Below the pieces are notes generated by a model. That model worked only from the letters and a program-made list of their open reading frames with translations, was not told where the DNA came from and made no database searches. Positions 30,001 to 43,176 of a DNA stretch of 64,000 nt are shown one piece after another. The stretch's first letter is position 1, and each line of letters starts with the position of its first letter. Source of the DNA: Rhodococcoides trifolii (GTDB lineage Bacteria > Actinomycetota > Actinomycetes > Mycobacteriales > Mycobacteriaceae); assembly GCF_014635345.1 (NCBI RefSeq), contig NZ_BMCU01000002.1:1178001-1242000 (forward strand), in the 5' to 3' direction. The translations under genes were made by a program, and so were the position numbers.

Positions 30001-33000
30001 GCCGCCTACGTGTGCGTCAGGGGGCCGGTGAGCGTCGAGGAGTTGACCACCCGAGCTGCCGCGACGCTCCCGTCGTACATGGTTCCTGCGTCCATCACCG
30101 TGCTGGACACACTTCCGCTGACACCGGCCGGCAAGATCGACAAGAAGTCGCTTCCCGAGCCCGTGTTCGCCGCCGTGGAGCACGAATACCGTGCGCCCAC
30201 AACGACACTCGAACACGACGTCGCGAGGGTGTTCGCCGACGTCCTGGGCGTGACCGAGGTCGGCCTGGACGACGACTTCTTCGCATCCGGCGGCAACTCG
30301 CTGATGGCGACGCGAGTGACCGCGCAACTCTCTGCCGTGCTCGGTACCGACGTCGCGGTGCGTGTTCTCTTCGAGGCACCGACGGTGGAGGCCTTCGCAT
30401 CCCGGCTCGACGAGCTGGAGCGAGACGACTCGCGTGCACCGCTGGTGGCGGTGCCCGCGGCGGAGCGGCCCGACGTCGTTCCGCTGTCGCTCGCACAGCA
30501 GCGACTGTGGTTCCTGAACCGGTTCGACGCGGGGTCGAACGCCTACAACATCTCGTTCGCGGTCCGGTTGTCCGGCGCCCTGGACGTCGACGCAATGGAT
30601 GCGGCGCTCGCCGATCTGGTGCGCCGGCACGAGACGCTACGAACGCGGTACCCGGACAGTGATCACGGGCCACGCCAGGAAGTACTCACCGATGTCGTAC
30701 CGACGCTCGAGCGCCGACGCGTTTCCGATTCCGTTGTCGCCGAGTCCATTCGCAGCTTCGCGTCGGCCGGGTTCGATCTGACGACAGACACGCCGCTGCG
30801 TACCGCGTTGTTCGAGACCGGCCCGGATCGGCACGTTCTCGCGTTCGTCGTGCATCACATCGCAGCCGACGGTTGGTCCCTCGGCCCACTGGCCCGTGAC
30901 GTGATGACGGCCTACACCGCGCGGGCCGCAGGTTCGACCCCCGCGTGGTCACCGTTGCCCGTGCAGTACACCGATTTCAGCCTCTGGCAGCGGACGATGC
31001 TCGGCGACGAGAGCGATCCGCGGTCCCGAGCCGCGCAGCAACTCGCCTACTGGACCACGGCATTGGACGGCCTCCCCGACGAGGTCACCCTCCCCGTCGA
31101 CAGACCACGCCCCGCACTGCCGACGTACAGGGCAGGCGTACACCCGTTCGAGGTGAACGCCGACGTGGTCGGTGCCCTGTCGGCGCTGGCCGCGCGCACC
31201 GGCTCGAGCCTGTTCATGGTGGTGCACACCGCGCTCGCGGTCCTGCTGGCTCGTCTCGCCGACACCGACGACGTGGCGATCGGAACGCCGATCGCCGGGC
31301 GCGGTGATTCTCGCCTCGACGATCTCGTGGGAATGTTCGTGAACACCCTCGTCCTGCGCTCCACCGTTCGATCTGCAGACACGTTCGAAGAGCTGCTCGC
31401 TCGCACGCGGACAACGGATCTCGACGCGTTCGCGAACGCCGATCTGCCCTTCGAGCGATTGGTCGATGCGGTGTCGCCGACCCGATCTTCCGGACGTCAC
31501 CCGCTCGTTCAGGTCGTACTCGCGTTCGCGACGGCCGCCGACGACGTCGTGGAGCTGCCCGGGCTGACGGTCGAGGCCGACGAGATCGACATCGAGAAGA
31601 GCAAGTTCGACTTGGAGTTGCGCGTCTCGCAGCGGGGCGATGCCGCGGCGTTCCAGTTCGGTTACACGCGAGATCTCTACGACGCCGACACGATCGACTC
31701 CGTCGCGCAGCGCCTCGTGCGGCTGCTCACCGCAGTCGCCGCAGACGCGTCCGTCGTGGTCGGTGACATCGACCTGCTAGTCGACGGTGAGCGCGAAGAC
31801 CTCGTGGACCGTCGCGGTGCAGCGGGAGCTCGCGCCGAGACGCTGGCGTCGATGATCGAGACCGTCACCCGCCGGGACCCCGACGGCATCGCCGTCACGT
31901 TCGACCCGTCGCACGGACGGAACGCCGAGTCGGCACTGGCCCTGTCCTACCGCGATCTCGACGAACGGTCGAACCAGCTCGCCCGGTTCTTGATCGACCG
32001 CGGCGCTGGTCCTGAAACCATTGTCGCGCTCGGTCTTTCACGCTCGATCGAGTCGGTCGTCGCCATGGTGGCCGTGACGAAGTCGGGAGCTGCATGGGTT
32101 CCGGTCGATCCGAAATACCCGCACGACCGCATCGCGCACATGGTGACCGATTCGGGCGCAGCATTCGGGCTCACGACCACCGCGCACGCGGACACCTTGC
32201 CGACGGACATCGATTGGTTCGCACTCGACGACACCGTCGTGGGCGACGACCTCACACAGCGGTCGACGGCCTCCCTTCCGTCTCGGACCTCGGTCGACAA
32301 CCCCGCCTACGTCATCTACACCTCGGGGTCCACCGGGGTGCCGAAGGGCGTGGTCGTCACGCACTCGGGTCTGTCCAACTTCGCGGACGAGGAACGAGAG
32401 CGGTTCTCCGTCACGCCGGATTCGAGAACTCTGCACTTCGCATCACCGAGTTTCGACGCCTCGGTGTTGGAACTGCTCCTAGCGATCCGCGCCGGTGCCA
32501 CCCTCGTGATCGCCCCGTCCGACGTCTACGGTGGCCGCGAACTCGCCGAGCTGATCGAGCGCGCCGGGGTCACCCACGCCTTCGTCACGCCGGCGGCGCT
32601 CGCGACCGTCGACATCGCACCCGGTGACCTACCGTCTCTGCGTACCGTCGTGGTCGGCGGTGACGCCTGCTCCGCGGACCTGGTGACTCGATGGTCCGAG
32701 GGCCGAGAGATGTTCAACGGGTACGGCCCGACCGAAGCCACCATCGTCGCGAGCATCGCCGAACTGCGTTCCGCAGAACCCGTCACCATCGGGCGCCCCA
32801 TCCGCGGTGTGCGCGCCACCGTTCTGAACGCCCGACTCGCCCCCGTTCCGAACGGAGTGACGGGCGAGCTCTACCTCAGCGGCGTCGGGCTCGCCCGCGG
32901 CTACCTGAACCGCTCCGGCCTGAGCGCATCTCGGTTCGTCGCCGATCCGCACGGTCGCGACGGCGAGCGGATGTACCGTACCGGCGACGTGGTCCGCTGG

Positions 33001-36000
33001 ACCGCGGACGGCGCCCTCGAATTCGTCGGGCGCGCCGACGATCAGGTCAAGCTTCGCGGATTCCGCATCGAACTCGGTGAGATCGACTCGGCTCTCACCG
33101 GTCTGAGCGACATCACCTTCGCGCACACCGTGGTGCACGAGGGCAGCACACTCGCGTCGTACGTCGTGGCTCGCACCGGCGCCGTACTCGATACGCAGTC
33201 GGTAACGACGTCGCTGCAGTCGGTGCTCCCTCCGCACATGGTGCCGGCGTCGATCACCGTCCTCGACACCGTGCCGCTCACCCCGGTGGGCAAACTGGAC
33301 AAGCGCGCGCTGCCCGCACCGGTGTTCGCCTCCGCCGGAGGCGAATTCGAGGCTCCGCGAACGGGACTCGAAACCGTCGTCGCCGAGATCTTCGCCGACG
33401 TGGTCGGCGCCGACCGAGACGGCATCGGCCGCAGTGATCACTTCTTCGAGCTCGGCGGCAACTCGCTGCTCGCGACGCAGGTCGTGTCACGCATTGCCAC
33501 GGCAACCGACGTCAGAATCGGTGTGCGCTCGCTCTTCGAACACCCCACCGTGGCCGCACTCGCCGAAGCGGTCGCCACCTCGGCAGCCACCGCCGGCCCG
33601 GCGCTGACGACACAGCAACGCCCGCAACATATTCCGTTGTCGGCCGCGCAGCGTCGGCTGTGGTTCCTCAACCGTTTCGACGCCACCTCCGGCGCGTACA
33701 ACGTTCCGTTCGCCGTACGTTTGACCGGCGACCTCGACGTGCCCGCGCTGGGCATGGCCATCGCCGACCTCCGACGCCGTCACGAAAGCCTGCGGACCGT
33801 CTTCCCGGACTCAACGAACGGCCCGCACCAGGTGATCCTCGACGCGGATTCGGTCGAGGCGAACCTGGCCGTGGAGACGGTGTCCGCAGCCGATCTCGCC
33901 GGCCGCGTCCGCGAGCTGGCTTCGGCAGGTTTCGACGTGACCACCGAAGCCCCCATGCGCTCGTACCTCCTGACCACAGGTCGCGCGGAGTACGTGTTGG
34001 TGATCTCGCTGCATCACATCGCTGCCGACGGGTGGTCGCTGGCACCGCTGACCGCCGACCTCGTCGCGGCGTACACCGCACGCACCGCCGGCACCGCACC
34101 GACACTGCCGGAACTGCCGGTGCAGTACGCCGACTACAGCATCTGGCAGGAGAAGCGACTCGGCGACGAAACCGACCCCGACAGCGTCGCGGCATCCCAG
34201 CTGGCGTTCTGGACCGAGGCACTGACCGGGGCACCCGATCGGATCGATCTGCCGACCGACCGTCCACGTCCGCGCGTCCCGTCCTATCGGGGCGCGTCGA
34301 CGAGCGTCGACATCGATGCCGCGCTACACCGGCGGTTGCTGGACCTTGCGCAGGGCGAGAACGCGACCCTGTTCATGGTGCTGCACACGGCACTGGCGAT
34401 CTTGCTCGGCCGCTTGTCCGGACGCACGGACATTTCGATCGGAACGGCCGTCGCCGGCCGCGGCGACGAGGCGCTGGACCGCATGATCGGCATGTTCGTC
34501 AACACGCTGGTGCTCCGTACCGACGTCGAGCCCGCCGCAAACGTGAGCGATACGTTACGGCGCGTCCGAAGCGTCGACCTCGACGCCTACGCGCACCCGG
34601 ACGTCGCGTTCGAGCGGCTTGTCGAGGTACTCCGCCCGACCCGCTCGACAAGCCACCACCCGCTGTTCCAAGTGATGCTGTCCCACCGCACCGACACCGT
34701 CACGTCGGCGAGCGTAGGTGGACTCGAGCTCGCGGCCGCCGACATCGCCGTGGGCATCGCGAAGTTCGATCTGCAGTTCACCGTGACCGAGCGAGAGAAT
34801 GCGGGCGGTCTGTCGATCGCGGTGGACTACGCGACCGATCTCTTCGACGCGTCGACGGCCACGGACATGCTGCGACGGTTCACGGCGGTGCTGTCCACGG
34901 CGGCGTCCAACCCGGGCAAGCCCCTCGGTGACATCGACCTTCTCAGCAGCGACGAACATCGCGAGCTCGCTCCGGTGTGCGTGGCCGACACCGACCCCGA
35001 TCCGGCCATCACGCTGCCGGTTGCGTTCACGCGCGCTCTCGTGGGCGCACGGGACCGGATCGCCGTGGAGTACGCGGGCGAAGCCCTGACGTACGCCGAG
35101 CTCGATGCACGGTCGAATGCGTTGGCTCGCTTGCTGGTTCGCCGCGGAGTCGGGCCGGAGACGTTCGTCGCCCTCGCTCTCACACGATCGATCGAATCGG
35201 TGACGACGGTGCTCGCGGTGACGAAGGCAGGCGGCGCGTTCGTGCCGATCGATCCGACGTATCCGAGCGCGCGCATCGAACACATGCTCACCGATTCGGC
35301 TGCGCCGCTGGGAATCACGATCACGGCGCATCGTGAGACGGTGGCGGCCGGCACCGCGACCACCTGGATCGCACTCGACGACGAGGACACCCGGTCCACA
35401 CTCGCGCGGGAATCCACCGACCCGCTGACCGACCTGGATCGGTCGGGGACGCTGACGCTGTCTCACCCCGCCTACGTCATCTACACCTCCGGTTCGACCG
35501 GGACGCCGAAGGGCGTCGTCGTCACGCACGGTGGGTTGTCCAACTTCGCAGCAGAGCTGAAGGACCGCTTCTCGGTGCAGCCGGAATCGCGCATTCTGCA
35601 CTTCGCGACGCCCAGCTTCGATGCTGCCGTGATGGATCAGCTCTTCGCGTACGGCGCGGGCGCCACCCTCGTGATCGCTCCACCCGCCGTCTACGGCGGC
35701 ACCGAACTGTCGGAGCTGTTCGGGTCCGAACGCATCACTCATGCGTTCATCACCACCGCCGCACTCGCCACGGCGGACCCGGCGGCGGCCACATCGCTGA
35801 CCCACGTCCTGGTGGGCGGGGAGGCGTGCCCGCCCGAACTGGTGGAGAAGTGGGCGCCGGGTCGCAACCTCTACAACGTCTACGGCCCGACCGAGACGAC
35901 CATCGTCGCCACCATGGGGTCGCCGATGACACCGGGCGCGCCCGTCACGATCGGTGAACCCATTCGTGGGGTCTCCGCGCTGGTGCTCGATTCGCGACTC

Positions 36001-37593
36001 AATCCCGTGTCCGTCGGCGTCGTGGGCGAGCTGTACCTGGCCGGGCCGGAGGTCGCCCGTGGCTACCACGACCGCACCGCCCTCACCGCGGGTCGATTCG
36101 TGGCCGACCCGTGCGGAAAGCCGGGGGAGAGGATGTACCGCACGGGCGATCTCGTGCGGTGGGCACGGGTGGGGTCGGACCTCGAACTGGTCTACGTCGG
36201 ACGGTCCGATCACCAGGTCAAGATCCGCGGCTTCCGAATCGAACTCGGCGAGATCGACGCTGCCGTGGACGGGTACGCCGACACCGAGTTCTCGGTGACG
36301 ATGGGCCTCGCCCGCGATTCCGGCGACACTGCATTGGTGACGTACGTGCTCCCGAGAGCCGGAACGGCCATCGACGTCGACGCCCTGCGCCGGCACGTCG
36401 GGGCGCGGGTTCCGAGCTACATGGTGCCGCAGTCGATCACCGTGCTCGATTCGCTTCCGCTGACGGCGGTGGGCAAGCTGGACCGAAAGGCATTGCCCGA
36501 GCCGGATTTCAGCGCGACGGCCGTCCACCGCAGCCCCGGCACCCCCACGGAAGTTGCCGTGTGCCTGGCATTCTCGACCGTCCTCGGTGCGAACGAGATC
36601 GGCGTGGACGACAACTTCTTCGAACTCGGCGGGACGTCGCTGCTCGGCACCCGCGTGGTGACGGAGCTACGGGACGCTCTCGGGGTGACCGTTCCGATGC
36701 AGTGGTTGTTCACGGATTCCTCCGCGGCCGGATTGGCACGACGCATAGACGAGTCCAGTCATCTGAGCAGCGCCGAAGTGGCTGCCAGCGTTGAGGATTC
36801 GTTCGACACGATTCTGCCGATTCGCCCGAAGGGATCACATTCACCGCTCTTCTGCGTTCACCCTGCCTTCGGGCTGTCGTGGAGCTACACCGGTCTCCTG
36901 GCGCATCTGGACACCGAGCAGCCGGTCTACGGGTTGCAGGCGCCGATGATCTCGGGGGAGAGCGGGCCGTTCGACTCGATCGAGGACGTCGCGCGTCACT
37001 ACGTCCGTGAGATCCGATCGATTCAGCCGCACGGACCGTACAACCTGCTCGGATGGTCGCTCGGCGGTTTGATCGCGCACGCCATGGCGGTTCAACTGCG
37101 TTCGGTAGGAGAAGATGTCGCGTTCTTGTCGATGCTGGACAGCTACGTTCTCGCCGATCGGTACCTCGAATCGGCGACGCCGTCGGTACGGGATCTGATC
37201 GAGGAGTTCACCGGGCACGTCCTGCCGGACGGGTTGGAGCCGACCGTCGCCGACGCCGCCGAGGTTCTGCGGGCGCAGGGCGGACCGGCGGCGACGTTGA
37301 CCACGGACACCCTCGAGCGTCTGTACGACGCGTACGTCAACGGCACCGAGCTCGCGCACTCGTTCCGGCCCGCCCGGTTCGACGGGGACGTCGTGTTCTT
37401 CACCGCCGTCGACGACGAGGTCAACCGCAACGACCACACGCGCAACGCGTCCGCCTGGCGAGCGCACGTCGGTGGCGGCATCGTCGACTACGCGGTCGAC
37501 AGCGCACACGTCGCAATGACGGAACCAGCCGCGTTGGCGCAGATCGGACCCGCCGTGGAGAAGCATCTGGCGCTCACACGCCGCACGGCCTAG
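24082..37593 (+). CDS. Four-module non-ribosomal peptide synthetase with EntF-like serine first module
   Basis: 4503 aa NRPS, a complete line by itself. Domain order and rough residues: C1 30-450 (HHIAGDG at 161), A1 483-975, T1 (Ser 1024), C2 1083-1520 (HHIAADG at 1211), A2 1547-2027, T2 (Ser 2073), C3 2132-2565 (2258), A3 2588-3077, T3 (Ser 3128), C4 3184-3630 (3311), A4 3647-4140, T4 (GGTS, Ser 4186), TE 4255-4503 (GWSLG Ser 4326, His about 4476). C1 resembles the acyl-accepting C domain of EntF/DhbF, so the peptide is probably N-acylated or N-aroylated. Pocket residues read by alignment to GrsA: A1 DVWHFSLVDK, the EntF serine code; A2 DALFGGLVVK; A3 DALFVGGIVK; A4 DAMFLGVIVK, none of which I can assign (possibly hydrophobic). 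No epimerase, methyltransferase or reductase domain. GTG start with SD GGAG; no MbtH or tailoring gene adjacent. Confidence 0.95.
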   Translation: MPSSAETENNPTARRRSGGAESASDAATLDPIPLSPAQTSLWFAQKLAPEVPLTVAQYVDIHGDLDVDLLELAGNQAGAELQSGRIRLVEIDGQPYQVVDPEASIHSTRMDVRREADPIAHALAWMQEEMRRPVDIDRDPLTVNVFLRVADDRYLWYTRMHHIAGDGFGAMTAMNRVAELYTDKAAGRESVTSTASPLAKIYESERAYRQSTRFETDRTYWAAEVFGLADSFGLSDRTAPAEPNRLRENAVLDASVNELLADAATRFDASAAAVVAAAFAAYLHRITGSADVVLSLPVSVRTTAALRRSGGMVSNVVPIRIHIDSDTNLGDLVDAVTLRITGALRHQKYRHEDIRRDHGTASMHRGFFGPMVNIMLFDWQVRLGDLKGDLHLLSSGPIEDLTFNVYNSDAGARLNIDFEANPALYGTDELRGHHRRFLAFFENLLGRGSRTRISGLDVIEPDERRQVLDTWNDTAHAVPATTLPDLFAAQVRRTPHAVALEFENDTLTYAELDRRSNALARILIGRGVGPERSVALAMRRSLDLVVAMYAVIKTGGAYVPLDPDHPADRLAYVLDSAAPVCVLTSTRDRPTLPGDTVRIDVDTTSLDGIDRSEITDDERVTPLHRDNTAYVIYTSGSTGRPKGVAVPHSGIVNRLLWMQERYPLDRTDAVLQKTPATFDVSVWEFFWPLQAGARLVVATPDGHRDPRYLARVISEKKITTAHFVPSMLSAFVSEPASADAVPKLRRVFCSGEALAPDTATRFSALGGRELHNLYGPTEASVDVSHYTYRPGDTTVPIGSPVWNTGLYVLDARLEPVPVGVAGELYLAGTQLARGYVARPDLTADRFVASPYGRSGQRLYRTGDLAKWRADGHVEYLGRTDFQVKIRGLRIELGEVESALMDQPAVDHAVAVAHTDDRGETELVAYVASANSHRIVPADLTTELSQVLPAYMVPTLFMVLDEMPLSANGKVDRKALPAPQREVSTAPSVPPRTSVEQQIADTIADVVGVPQPGVHDSFFEIGGNSLLATQVVSRLSSDLGTDVTIRDLFEAPSVAALADRIGHPTTDDSDTRLPLVAGPRPEQIPLSPAQQRLWFLNRFDPASPAYNMPFAIRMTGDVDRDALASALTDVLDRHESLRTTFPDSTDGPHQIVHAADVAELDTDDVREAALRERLIAAATTGFDVTVDRPMRVTLLRVIDADAPTHVLAIVLHHIAADGFSFGPLAADVMTAYTARVAGDAPAWAPLPVQYADYSIWQRASLGDENDPTSTARKQIDYWTTQLAGVAEVVDLPADRPRPPAPTYRGAQHTVTVDADVHRSLAALAGDRSASMFMVLHAALSVLIGRLADVDDVTIGSPIAGRGDRALDAVVGMFVNTLVLRSAPAPHVRFVDLLREVRDTDLEAFAHADVPFERIVDAVSTTRSTASHPLFQVALSFENTAPTRVELPGMTVEVDEIVSDTAKFDLSVSVSESFSSGRPAGLSLTFGYAVDLFDPETAAAFATRLTAVLEAVAADPNTSVGDIDLLSEHERSALVPFSGGPSGQSGTLAELLTRAARVHPDSAAVEFGSEKMTYRELDERSTLLARVLTAQGVGPESLVLLALGRSVESITALWAVAKAGGAFVPVDPRYPSDRIEHMIRDSGARIGLTVREHTAQLPGAVHWIELDAEPVVTLDPEEKLDPVVRVDNPAYLIYTSGSTGVPKAVVVTHRGIADLAATQVERYRIGAASRTLHFASPSFDASMLELLMGFAAGATVVIAPSTVYGGAELTTLLREKRVTHAFVTPAALETCDPSGLVDLEFVGVGGDVCNPDLVTRWAPGRVMRNLYGPTEATVVATMTAPLEADRPVTIGTPLPGVTALVLDRRLHPTPAGVRGELYLAGPALARGYLGRTALSSERFVANPYGDTGERMYRTGDVVAVTDSHEITYLGRSDDQVKIRGHRIELTEIDAVLLREPAVTFAFTTTHVSETGVTRLAAYVCVRGPVSVEELTTRAAATLPSYMVPASITVLDTLPLTPAGKIDKKSLPEPVFAAVEHEYRAPTTTLEHDVARVFADVLGVTEVGLDDDFFASGGNSLMATRVTAQLSAVLGTDVAVRVLFEAPTVEAFASRLDELERDDSRAPLVAVPAAERPDVVPLSLAQQRLWFLNRFDAGSNAYNISFAVRLSGALDVDAMDAALADLVRRHETLRTRYPDSDHGPRQEVLTDVVPTLERRRVSDSVVAESIRSFASAGFDLTTDTPLRTALFETGPDRHVLAFVVHHIAADGWSLGPLARDVMTAYTARAAGSTPAWSPLPVQYTDFSLWQRTMLGDESDPRSRAAQQLAYWTTALDGLPDEVTLPVDRPRPALPTYRAGVHPFEVNADVVGALSALAARTGSSLFMVVHTALAVLLARLADTDDVAIGTPIAGRGDSRLDDLVGMFVNTLVLRSTVRSADTFEELLARTRTTDLDAFANADLPFERLVDAVSPTRSSGRHPLVQVVLAFATAADDVVELPGLTVEADEIDIEKSKFDLELRVSQRGDAAAFQFGYTRDLYDADTIDSVAQRLVRLLTAVAADASVVVGDIDLLVDGEREDLVDRRGAAGARAETLASMIETVTRRDPDGIAVTFDPSHGRNAESALALSYRDLDERSNQLARFLIDRGAGPETIVALGLSRSIESVVAMVAVTKSGAAWVPVDPKYPHDRIAHMVTDSGAAFGLTTTAHADTLPTDIDWFALDDTVVGDDLTQRSTASLPSRTSVDNPAYVIYTSGSTGVPKGVVVTHSGLSNFADEERERFSVTPDSRTLHFASPSFDASVLELLLAIRAGATLVIAPSDVYGGRELAELIERAGVTHAFVTPAALATVDIAPGDLPSLRTVVVGGDACSADLVTRWSEGREMFNGYGPTEATIVASIAELRSAEPVTIGRPIRGVRATVLNARLAPVPNGVTGELYLSGVGLARGYLNRSGLSASRFVADPHGRDGERMYRTGDVVRWTADGALEFVGRADDQVKLRGFRIELGEIDSALTGLSDITFAHTVVHEGSTLASYVVARTGAVLDTQSVTTSLQSVLPPHMVPASITVLDTVPLTPVGKLDKRALPAPVFASAGGEFEAPRTGLETVVAEIFADVVGADRDGIGRSDHFFELGGNSLLATQVVSRIATATDVRIGVRSLFEHPTVAALAEAVATSAATAGPALTTQQRPQHIPLSAAQRRLWFLNRFDATSGAYNVPFAVRLTGDLDVPALGMAIADLRRRHESLRTVFPDSTNGPHQVILDADSVEANLAVETVSAADLAGRVRELASAGFDVTTEAPMRSYLLTTGRAEYVLVISLHHIAADGWSLAPLTADLVAAYTARTAGTAPTLPELPVQYADYSIWQEKRLGDETDPDSVAASQLAFWTEALTGAPDRIDLPTDRPRPRVPSYRGASTSVDIDAALHRRLLDLAQGENATLFMVLHTALAILLGRLSGRTDISIGTAVAGRGDEALDRMIGMFVNTLVLRTDVEPAANVSDTLRRVRSVDLDAYAHPDVAFERLVEVLRPTRSTSHHPLFQVMLSHRTDTVTSASVGGLELAAADIAVGIAKFDLQFTVTERENAGGLSIAVDYATDLFDASTATDMLRRFTAVLSTAASNPGKPLGDIDLLSSDEHRELAPVCVADTDPDPAITLPVAFTRALVGARDRIAVEYAGEALTYAELDARSNALARLLVRRGVGPETFVALALTRSIESVTTVLAVTKAGGAFVPIDPTYPSARIEHMLTDSAAPLGITITAHRETVAAGTATTWIALDDEDTRSTLARESTDPLTDLDRSGTLTLSHPAYVIYTSGSTGTPKGVVVTHGGLSNFAAELKDRFSVQPESRILHFATPSFDAAVMDQLFAYGAGATLVIAPPAVYGGTELSELFGSERITHAFITTAALATADPAAATSLTHVLVGGEACPPELVEKWAPGRNLYNVYGPTETTIVATMGSPMTPGAPVTIGEPIRGVSALVLDSRLNPVSVGVVGELYLAGPEVARGYHDRTALTAGRFVADPCGKPGERMYRTGDLVRWARVGSDLELVYVGRSDHQVKIRGFRIELGEIDAAVDGYADTEFSVTMGLARDSGDTALVTYVLPRAGTAIDVDALRRHVGARVPSYMVPQSITVLDSLPLTAVGKLDRKALPEPDFSATAVHRSPGTPTEVAVCLAFSTVLGANEIGVDDNFFELGGTSLLGTRVVTELRDALGVTVPMQWLFTDSSAAGLARRIDESSHLSSAEVAASVEDSFDTILPIRPKGSHSPLFCVHPAFGLSWSYTGLLAHLDTEQPVYGLQAPMISGESGPFDSIEDVARHYVREIRSIQPHGPYNLLGWSLGGLIAHAMAVQLRSVGEDVAFLSMLDSYVLADRYLESATPSVRDLIEEFTGHVLPDGLEPTVADAAEVLRAQGGPAATLTTDTLERLYDAYVNGTELAHSFRPARFDGDVVFFTAVDDEVNRNDHTRNASAWRAHVGGGIVDYAVDSAHVAMTEPAALAQIGPAVEKHLALTRRTA

Positions 37594-37602
37594 GACACGA
37601 AA

Positions 37603-37633
37603 AAGCCCCTCGGAGATCGTCTCCGAGGGGCTT
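37603..37633. terminator. Strong hairpin between NRPS and rbpA
   Basis: Perfect 14-bp inverted repeat AAGCCCCTCGGAGA / TCTCCGAGGGGCTT with a 3-base loop, 10 bases after the NRPS stop and between convergent genes. An A-run before the left arm (37600-37604) gives a U-run for transcripts arriving from rbpA, so it should end rbpA transcription and probably NRPS transcription too. Confidence 0.85.
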
Positions 37634-37656
37634 CGTCGTCTAGGGGCTTCGTCGTC
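37626..37656 (+). repeat. Direct repeat of terminator right arm (2 x 15 bp)
   Basis: AGGGGCTTCGTCGTC at 37626-37640 is repeated exactly at 37642-37656, one base apart. The first copy is the right arm of the terminator, so the left arm can pair with either copy. It looks like a slippage duplication. Confidence 0.7.
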
Positions 37657-37666
37657 GAACGACGTG

Positions 37667-38011
37667 TCAGGCGTTGGCGCCGCGCCGCTTGGCCTTGAGC
37701 AGGTCCATCCGCTCCTTGAGCAGTTCGTCGAGTTCCTCGACGGATCGGCGCTCGAGCAGCATGTCCCAGTGGGTGCGCGGCGGCTTGACCTTCTTCGCCT
37801 CCGGCGCGGTGCCCTCGATGAGCGACCCCTCTAGCCCGTTACGGCACAGCCACGTACCGGGGATCTCGGCCTCGTCGGCGAAGGGAACGTCGAACTCCTC
37901 ACCGTTGTCGGTGCGGTATCGCGCCATCCGGCGCGGAGCCAGGTCGTGGTCACGATCGGTCTCGTAGCTCACCGCTCCGAGTCGACTACCTCGTAATACG
38001 CGATCTGCCAT
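37667..38011 (-). CDS. rbpA: RNA polymerase-binding protein RbpA
   Basis: 114 aa actinobacterial transcription activator that binds the principal sigma factor and RNA polymerase and stabilises open complexes. The sequence is nearly the mycobacterial one: MADRVLRGSRLGAVSYETD at the start (the N-terminal tail that reaches the active site), ARYRTDNGEEFDVPFADEAE in the core domain, EIPGTWLCRNG, and the C-terminal sigma-interacting helix RTHWDMLLERRSVEELDELL. The start at 38011 is fixed by this N-terminus. It is convergent with the NRPS and divergent from the next small gene. Confidence 0.96.
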   Translation of the reverse strand: MADRVLRGSRLGAVSYETDRDHDLAPRRMARYRTDNGEEFDVPFADEAEIPGTWLCRNGLEGSLIEGTAPEAKKVKPPRTHWDMLLERRSVEELDELLKERMDLLKAKRRGANA

Positions 38012-38138
38012 GGTGGAGTCCTCTCTGATCGTTTCCCGCTCGTCACCGTGTTCAACGACGGAGCAGCCTGCATCGTTCCCCGGTCGAGCGAGTGTCGAGG
38101 CGCAATGATACCCGCCCGAGACCTTAGGGTTGATCACC

Positions 38139-38471
38139 ATGGCCGGGAGGAGTCGTCGTCCGTCGACGTGTGTGTGGTGCGGCCGCCCGGTCCCGGACGC
38201 CGGCATGGGTCGGCGCCGTCGCTACTGCAGACAGTCGTGTCGGCAGCGCGCCTACGAGCAACGCGCCGCCGTCAAGGGGACGGCGGTGCCGGTCGACGCG
38301 GTGGTGCTGACCGCCGACGAAGCCACCGCTCTCGCCGACCGGGCATTCGAGGTCCGGTGTCTGGCCGAGGACGTCGCCACCGCGGTCGACGAAGGCGCGA
38401 GTGCAGACGAATTGAGCCGACTGTGTGCGGACCTGGTCGAACGATCGCGGGACGCCGAACGGCTGCGCTGA
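38139..38471 (+). CDS. Small actinobacterial protein with putative Cys4 zinc finger
   Basis: 110 aa protein of unknown function. The N-terminus has CVWCGRPVPDAGMGRRRRYC and then RQSC, a CxxC...CxxxC pattern expected to bind zinc, embedded in a very basic stretch (possible nucleic-acid contact). The C-terminal half (AVVLTADEATALADRAFEVR...) is acidic and helical. It occupies the position of hypothetical Rv2049c beside rbpA. The start may be ATG 38139 or TTG 38130. Confidence 0.7.
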   Translation: MAGRSRRPSTCVWCGRPVPDAGMGRRRRYCRQSCRQRAYEQRAAVKGTAVPVDAVVLTADEATALADRAFEVRCLAEDVATAVDEGASADELSRLCADLVERSRDAERLR

Positions 38472-38528
38472 CTTCACACCGTCCGCGGTCGGTCAGGATT
38501 CGAGAAGTCTTCGGCGCTCGTCGCCACT

Positions 38529-40901
<2,373 letters not shown>

Positions 40902-40902
40902 C

Positions 40903-41331
40903 TCATTCGATGTGACAGACCGCTTCGAGGTTGATTCCGTCGGGATCGAGAACGAAAGCGCCGTAATAGTTCTCGTGGTATTCGGTGTGCACCGCCGGGT
41001 CGAGCTTGTTGCGTGCACCAGCGTGCAGCGCGGCCTCGTGGAAGCGGCGCACGTGTTCGCGTGAAGGCGCCGTGAACGCGATGTGCAGGTTCGGATCGAC
41101 GACGTCGCCCGCCACCAACCAGAACGACGGCTTCCGGTCCGACCCGAAGCCGGTCATGTGGGGCCTGCTCCCGTCGGCCGGGGCCGGAAAGTCGAGGAGC
41201 TTGCGGATACCGAGCGTCGCCAGGGCCGGCTCCCACACCGCGATCGCCGCTGGGACGTCGGTCACCGTGACGTTGACGTGGTCGATCTGCGATCCCTGGA
41301 AATTCTCACGAAGGTAGTCGGTCGACGGCAT
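40903..41331 (-). CDS. VOC family (glyoxalase-like) protein
   Basis: 142 aa single-domain vicinal-oxygen-chelate protein: start SQIDHVNVTVTDVPAAIAVW, middle FWLVAGDVVDPNLHIAFTAPSREHVRRFHEAAL, end YYGAFVLDPDGINLEAVCH. The putative metal ligands are the His of IDHVNV, the His of NLHIAF and the Glu of NLEAVC. Such proteins act in detoxification or antibiotic binding, but the substrate is unknown here. The ATG at 41331 (MPSTDYL) is chosen; an ATG 16 codons upstream has no similarity support. Convergent with the UvrA-like gene. Confidence 0.85.
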   Translation of the reverse strand: MPSTDYLRENFQGSQIDHVNVTVTDVPAAIAVWEPALATLGIRKLLDFPAPADGSRPHMTGFGSDRKPSFWLVAGDVVDPNLHIAFTAPSREHVRRFHEAALHAGARNKLDPAVHTEYHENYYGAFVLDPDGINLEAVCHIE

Positions 41332-41429
41332 GACGGCTCCTGGTGTTGTCGGTCGCTCACCGAGCGGTGGGCCGTTCATTTCTATCCGTCATTGCGGACA
41401 GCCACTGTCCCTTGCGACAGACCGGGCCG

Positions 41430-42290
41430 CTACGAGAGACCGTGCGTGCTGAACATGTCGACCGGGTGCGGTACCCGGGGACAGCCGTCGGCGGCGGGCA
41501 CGGAGACGGCGTCCAGGTAGGCCCGCACCGGCCCGCGCAACTCGGGGGTCAACCGGGCCTGCACCGCGAAGTCGAGCACCTCGTCGGACGCCCGAGCAAG
41601 GTCGACGAACGCGTTCAGGGTCACCACTTCGTCGACCGTGACGCGGGCGTCGACGAAGGCGTTCTCGATGTCGTCGCTGAACCACTGACGATGCTCCTCG
41701 AGCGGCGGGGCGAGTACGTCCACCAGCGCATTGAGCGCGGCGCGCGGTGCGACGAGCACCCACAGCTCTCCGCCCGGTCGCAGCAGTTCGCGGGCGGCCA
41801 TCAGCGCCTTGCCCACGTCGACGACGTAATAGATCGAGTGCACGAACATCACGACGTCGAACGTTTCGTCCACCGGTGCGTCGGCGAACGACGTGACGTG
41901 CACGTCGACACTCAGCGTGCCCGCCCCGAGTGCGGCCATCGTGTCGGTGAAGCGTTCGGCGCTGTCGGACCAGGGCTCGATACCGACGTAGCGCACCGGC
42001 CGTCCGGGCATCGTCCGGAGAAGTGCCTCGGCGATCCGGACGTCCAGCGAGCCGTCGCCGCAACCCACCGACAGCACCGATACCGGTCCTTCTTCTATTC
42101 CGGCCAGCCGGCCGACGAGGTGGTCGGCAATCAGGCCGCGCTGGTCGGACAGCTCTTCGAACGCGGCGTGATCGCGAGCGTACGAACCGGGCTCCAGCCC
42201 GGGTAGAGGCTCGGCGCCGCGCCGCAACGCACGTAGGTCGTCGAGGAGCGCGGCGGCGGCGGTCGACGGGGTCGGGACTAGGCTCGGCAC
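41430..42290 (-). CDS. Class I SAM-dependent methyltransferase
   Basis: 286 aa Rossmann-fold methyltransferase. Motif I is VLSVGCGDGSLDVRIAEALL, the acidic adenosine-ribose contact is in YVGIEPWSDSAERF, motif IV is FDVVMFVHSIYYVVD, and post-motif LLRPGGELWVLVAP follows. The overall pattern recalls small-molecule N-methyltransferases (histamine-methyltransferase-like), but the substrate is unknown. It starts at GTG 42290, 73 bp from a second methyltransferase on the other strand. The shared promoter region and the following dioxygenase suggest one small pathway. Confidence 0.85.
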   Translation of the reverse strand: MPSLVPTPSTAAAALLDDLRALRRGAEPLPGLEPGSYARDHAAFEELSDQRGLIADHLVGRLAGIEEGPVSVLSVGCGDGSLDVRIAEALLRTMPGRPVRYVGIEPWSDSAERFTDTMAALGAGTLSVDVHVTSFADAPVDETFDVVMFVHSIYYVVDVGKALMAARELLRPGGELWVLVAPRAALNALVDVLAPPLEEHRQWFSDDIENAFVDARVTVDEVVTLNAFVDLARASDEVLDFAVQARLTPELRGPVRAYLDAVSVPAADGCPRVPHPVDMFSTHGLS

Positions 42291-42363
42291 CTGTTCGAGT
42301 CAACCACCACGCCTGCGTCTCGGGTGCACGCGGTCGGCTCCCGACGAGAAGACGAGGACTGGT

Positions 42364-43176
42364 GTGAGCAGCAAAGATACGGCCGAGCGGAGTCTCGAGC
42401 ACTGGAGCGAGGCCGGTCGCACCGGCATGGAGGCGTTCTACGCCTTGGCCACCGAGGACTACCACCAGCTGGCACTGGCTGCCGACTGGCCCACCCTGCT
42501 GGCCGACCGAGCGCACGAGGGTTGGTCGCTGCTCGACGTGGCCTGCGGCAGCGGAAAGTTTCCCACCGCGCTGCGCCGCTACACCGACCTGTCCGCCGTG
42601 CCCGAGGTGGCCTACGACCTTCTCGATCCGTCCGAGTTCTCGGTGGCCGAGGCGCGCGGGGCCCTGGGTGTGCCGTTCGTGGCCCGCCGGGACCTGGTGA
42701 TGACCCTGCAAGACCTCCCCGCCGACCACACCGGCTACGACGTCGTGTGGGCCACGCACGCGCTCTACGCCCTTCCGCCGGACGAGTTGGACGCCGCAGC
42801 CGAGCGGTTCGTCGCCGCACTCGCCCCCGGCGGTCTGGGCCTGGTCGCGCAGGCTACCGCGGCCTCCCATTACCTCGCGTTCTACGACGCTTTCCGCGCC
42901 GGCGTTCGCGAAGCGACGCCCTACACGACGGCCGAGCAGGTGCGCGACGCACTGATCCGAGCCGGCGCGGATGTGCGAGACCAGCGCGTCACCTATACGA
43001 CCGGCACATCCGATCGCGTTGTCGCCGAAGGCTTTCTGCAGCGGTGCGCCTTCGACGACTCCGTGTCGCTGGAGGAAATGGAGGCGGCGCCGGTGCTGGG
43101 CGACTATCTCGCCTCGTGTCGCGACGCGTCCGGTTCCTACACCTTCTCTCACGAGGCGGCCCTGCTGTGGATCTGA
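42364..43176 (+). CDS. Class I SAM-dependent methyltransferase
   Basis: 270 aa methyltransferase with motif I LLDVACGSGKFPTALRRY and motif IV YDVVWATHALYALPPDEL, then GLGLVAQATAASHYLAFYDAF. It is not a close copy of the methyltransferase at 41430 and starts at GTG 42364 directly opposite it. Its 3' end contains the first unit of a 21-bp tandem repeat, in which its stop codon (43174-43176) lies. The next gene, a PhyH-type dioxygenase, probably begins inside that repeat, so the two are co-translated. Confidence 0.85.
   Translation: MSSKDTAERSLEHWSEAGRTGMEAFYALATEDYHQLALAADWPTLLADRAHEGWSLLDVACGSGKFPTALRRYTDLSAVPEVAYDLLDPSEFSVAEARGALGVPFVARRDLVMTLQDLPADHTGYDVVWATHALYALPPDELDAAAERFVAALAPGGLGLVAQATAASHYLAFYDAFRAGVREATPYTTAEQVRDALIRAGADVRDQRVTYTTGTSDRVVAEGFLQRCAFDDSVSLEEMEAAPVLGDYLASCRDASGSYTFSHEAALLWI

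Noticed and set aside
27290..33600. Epimerisation domains in the NRPS
   Set aside because: Each carrier is followed by a single C domain with HHIAADG and then an A domain; no second HH domain or E-specific motif was found between T and C.
42324..43166. Upstream in-frame extension of the dioxygenase through the methyltransferase gene
   Set aside because: The extension is an out-of-frame reading of the methyltransferase and has no similarity to PhyH proteins.
41430..43176. Equivalents of the fas-locus methyltransferases of plant-pathogenic Rhodococcus
   Set aside because: No isopentenyltransferase, P450 or other fas genes are present; the methyltransferases are generic class I enzymes.
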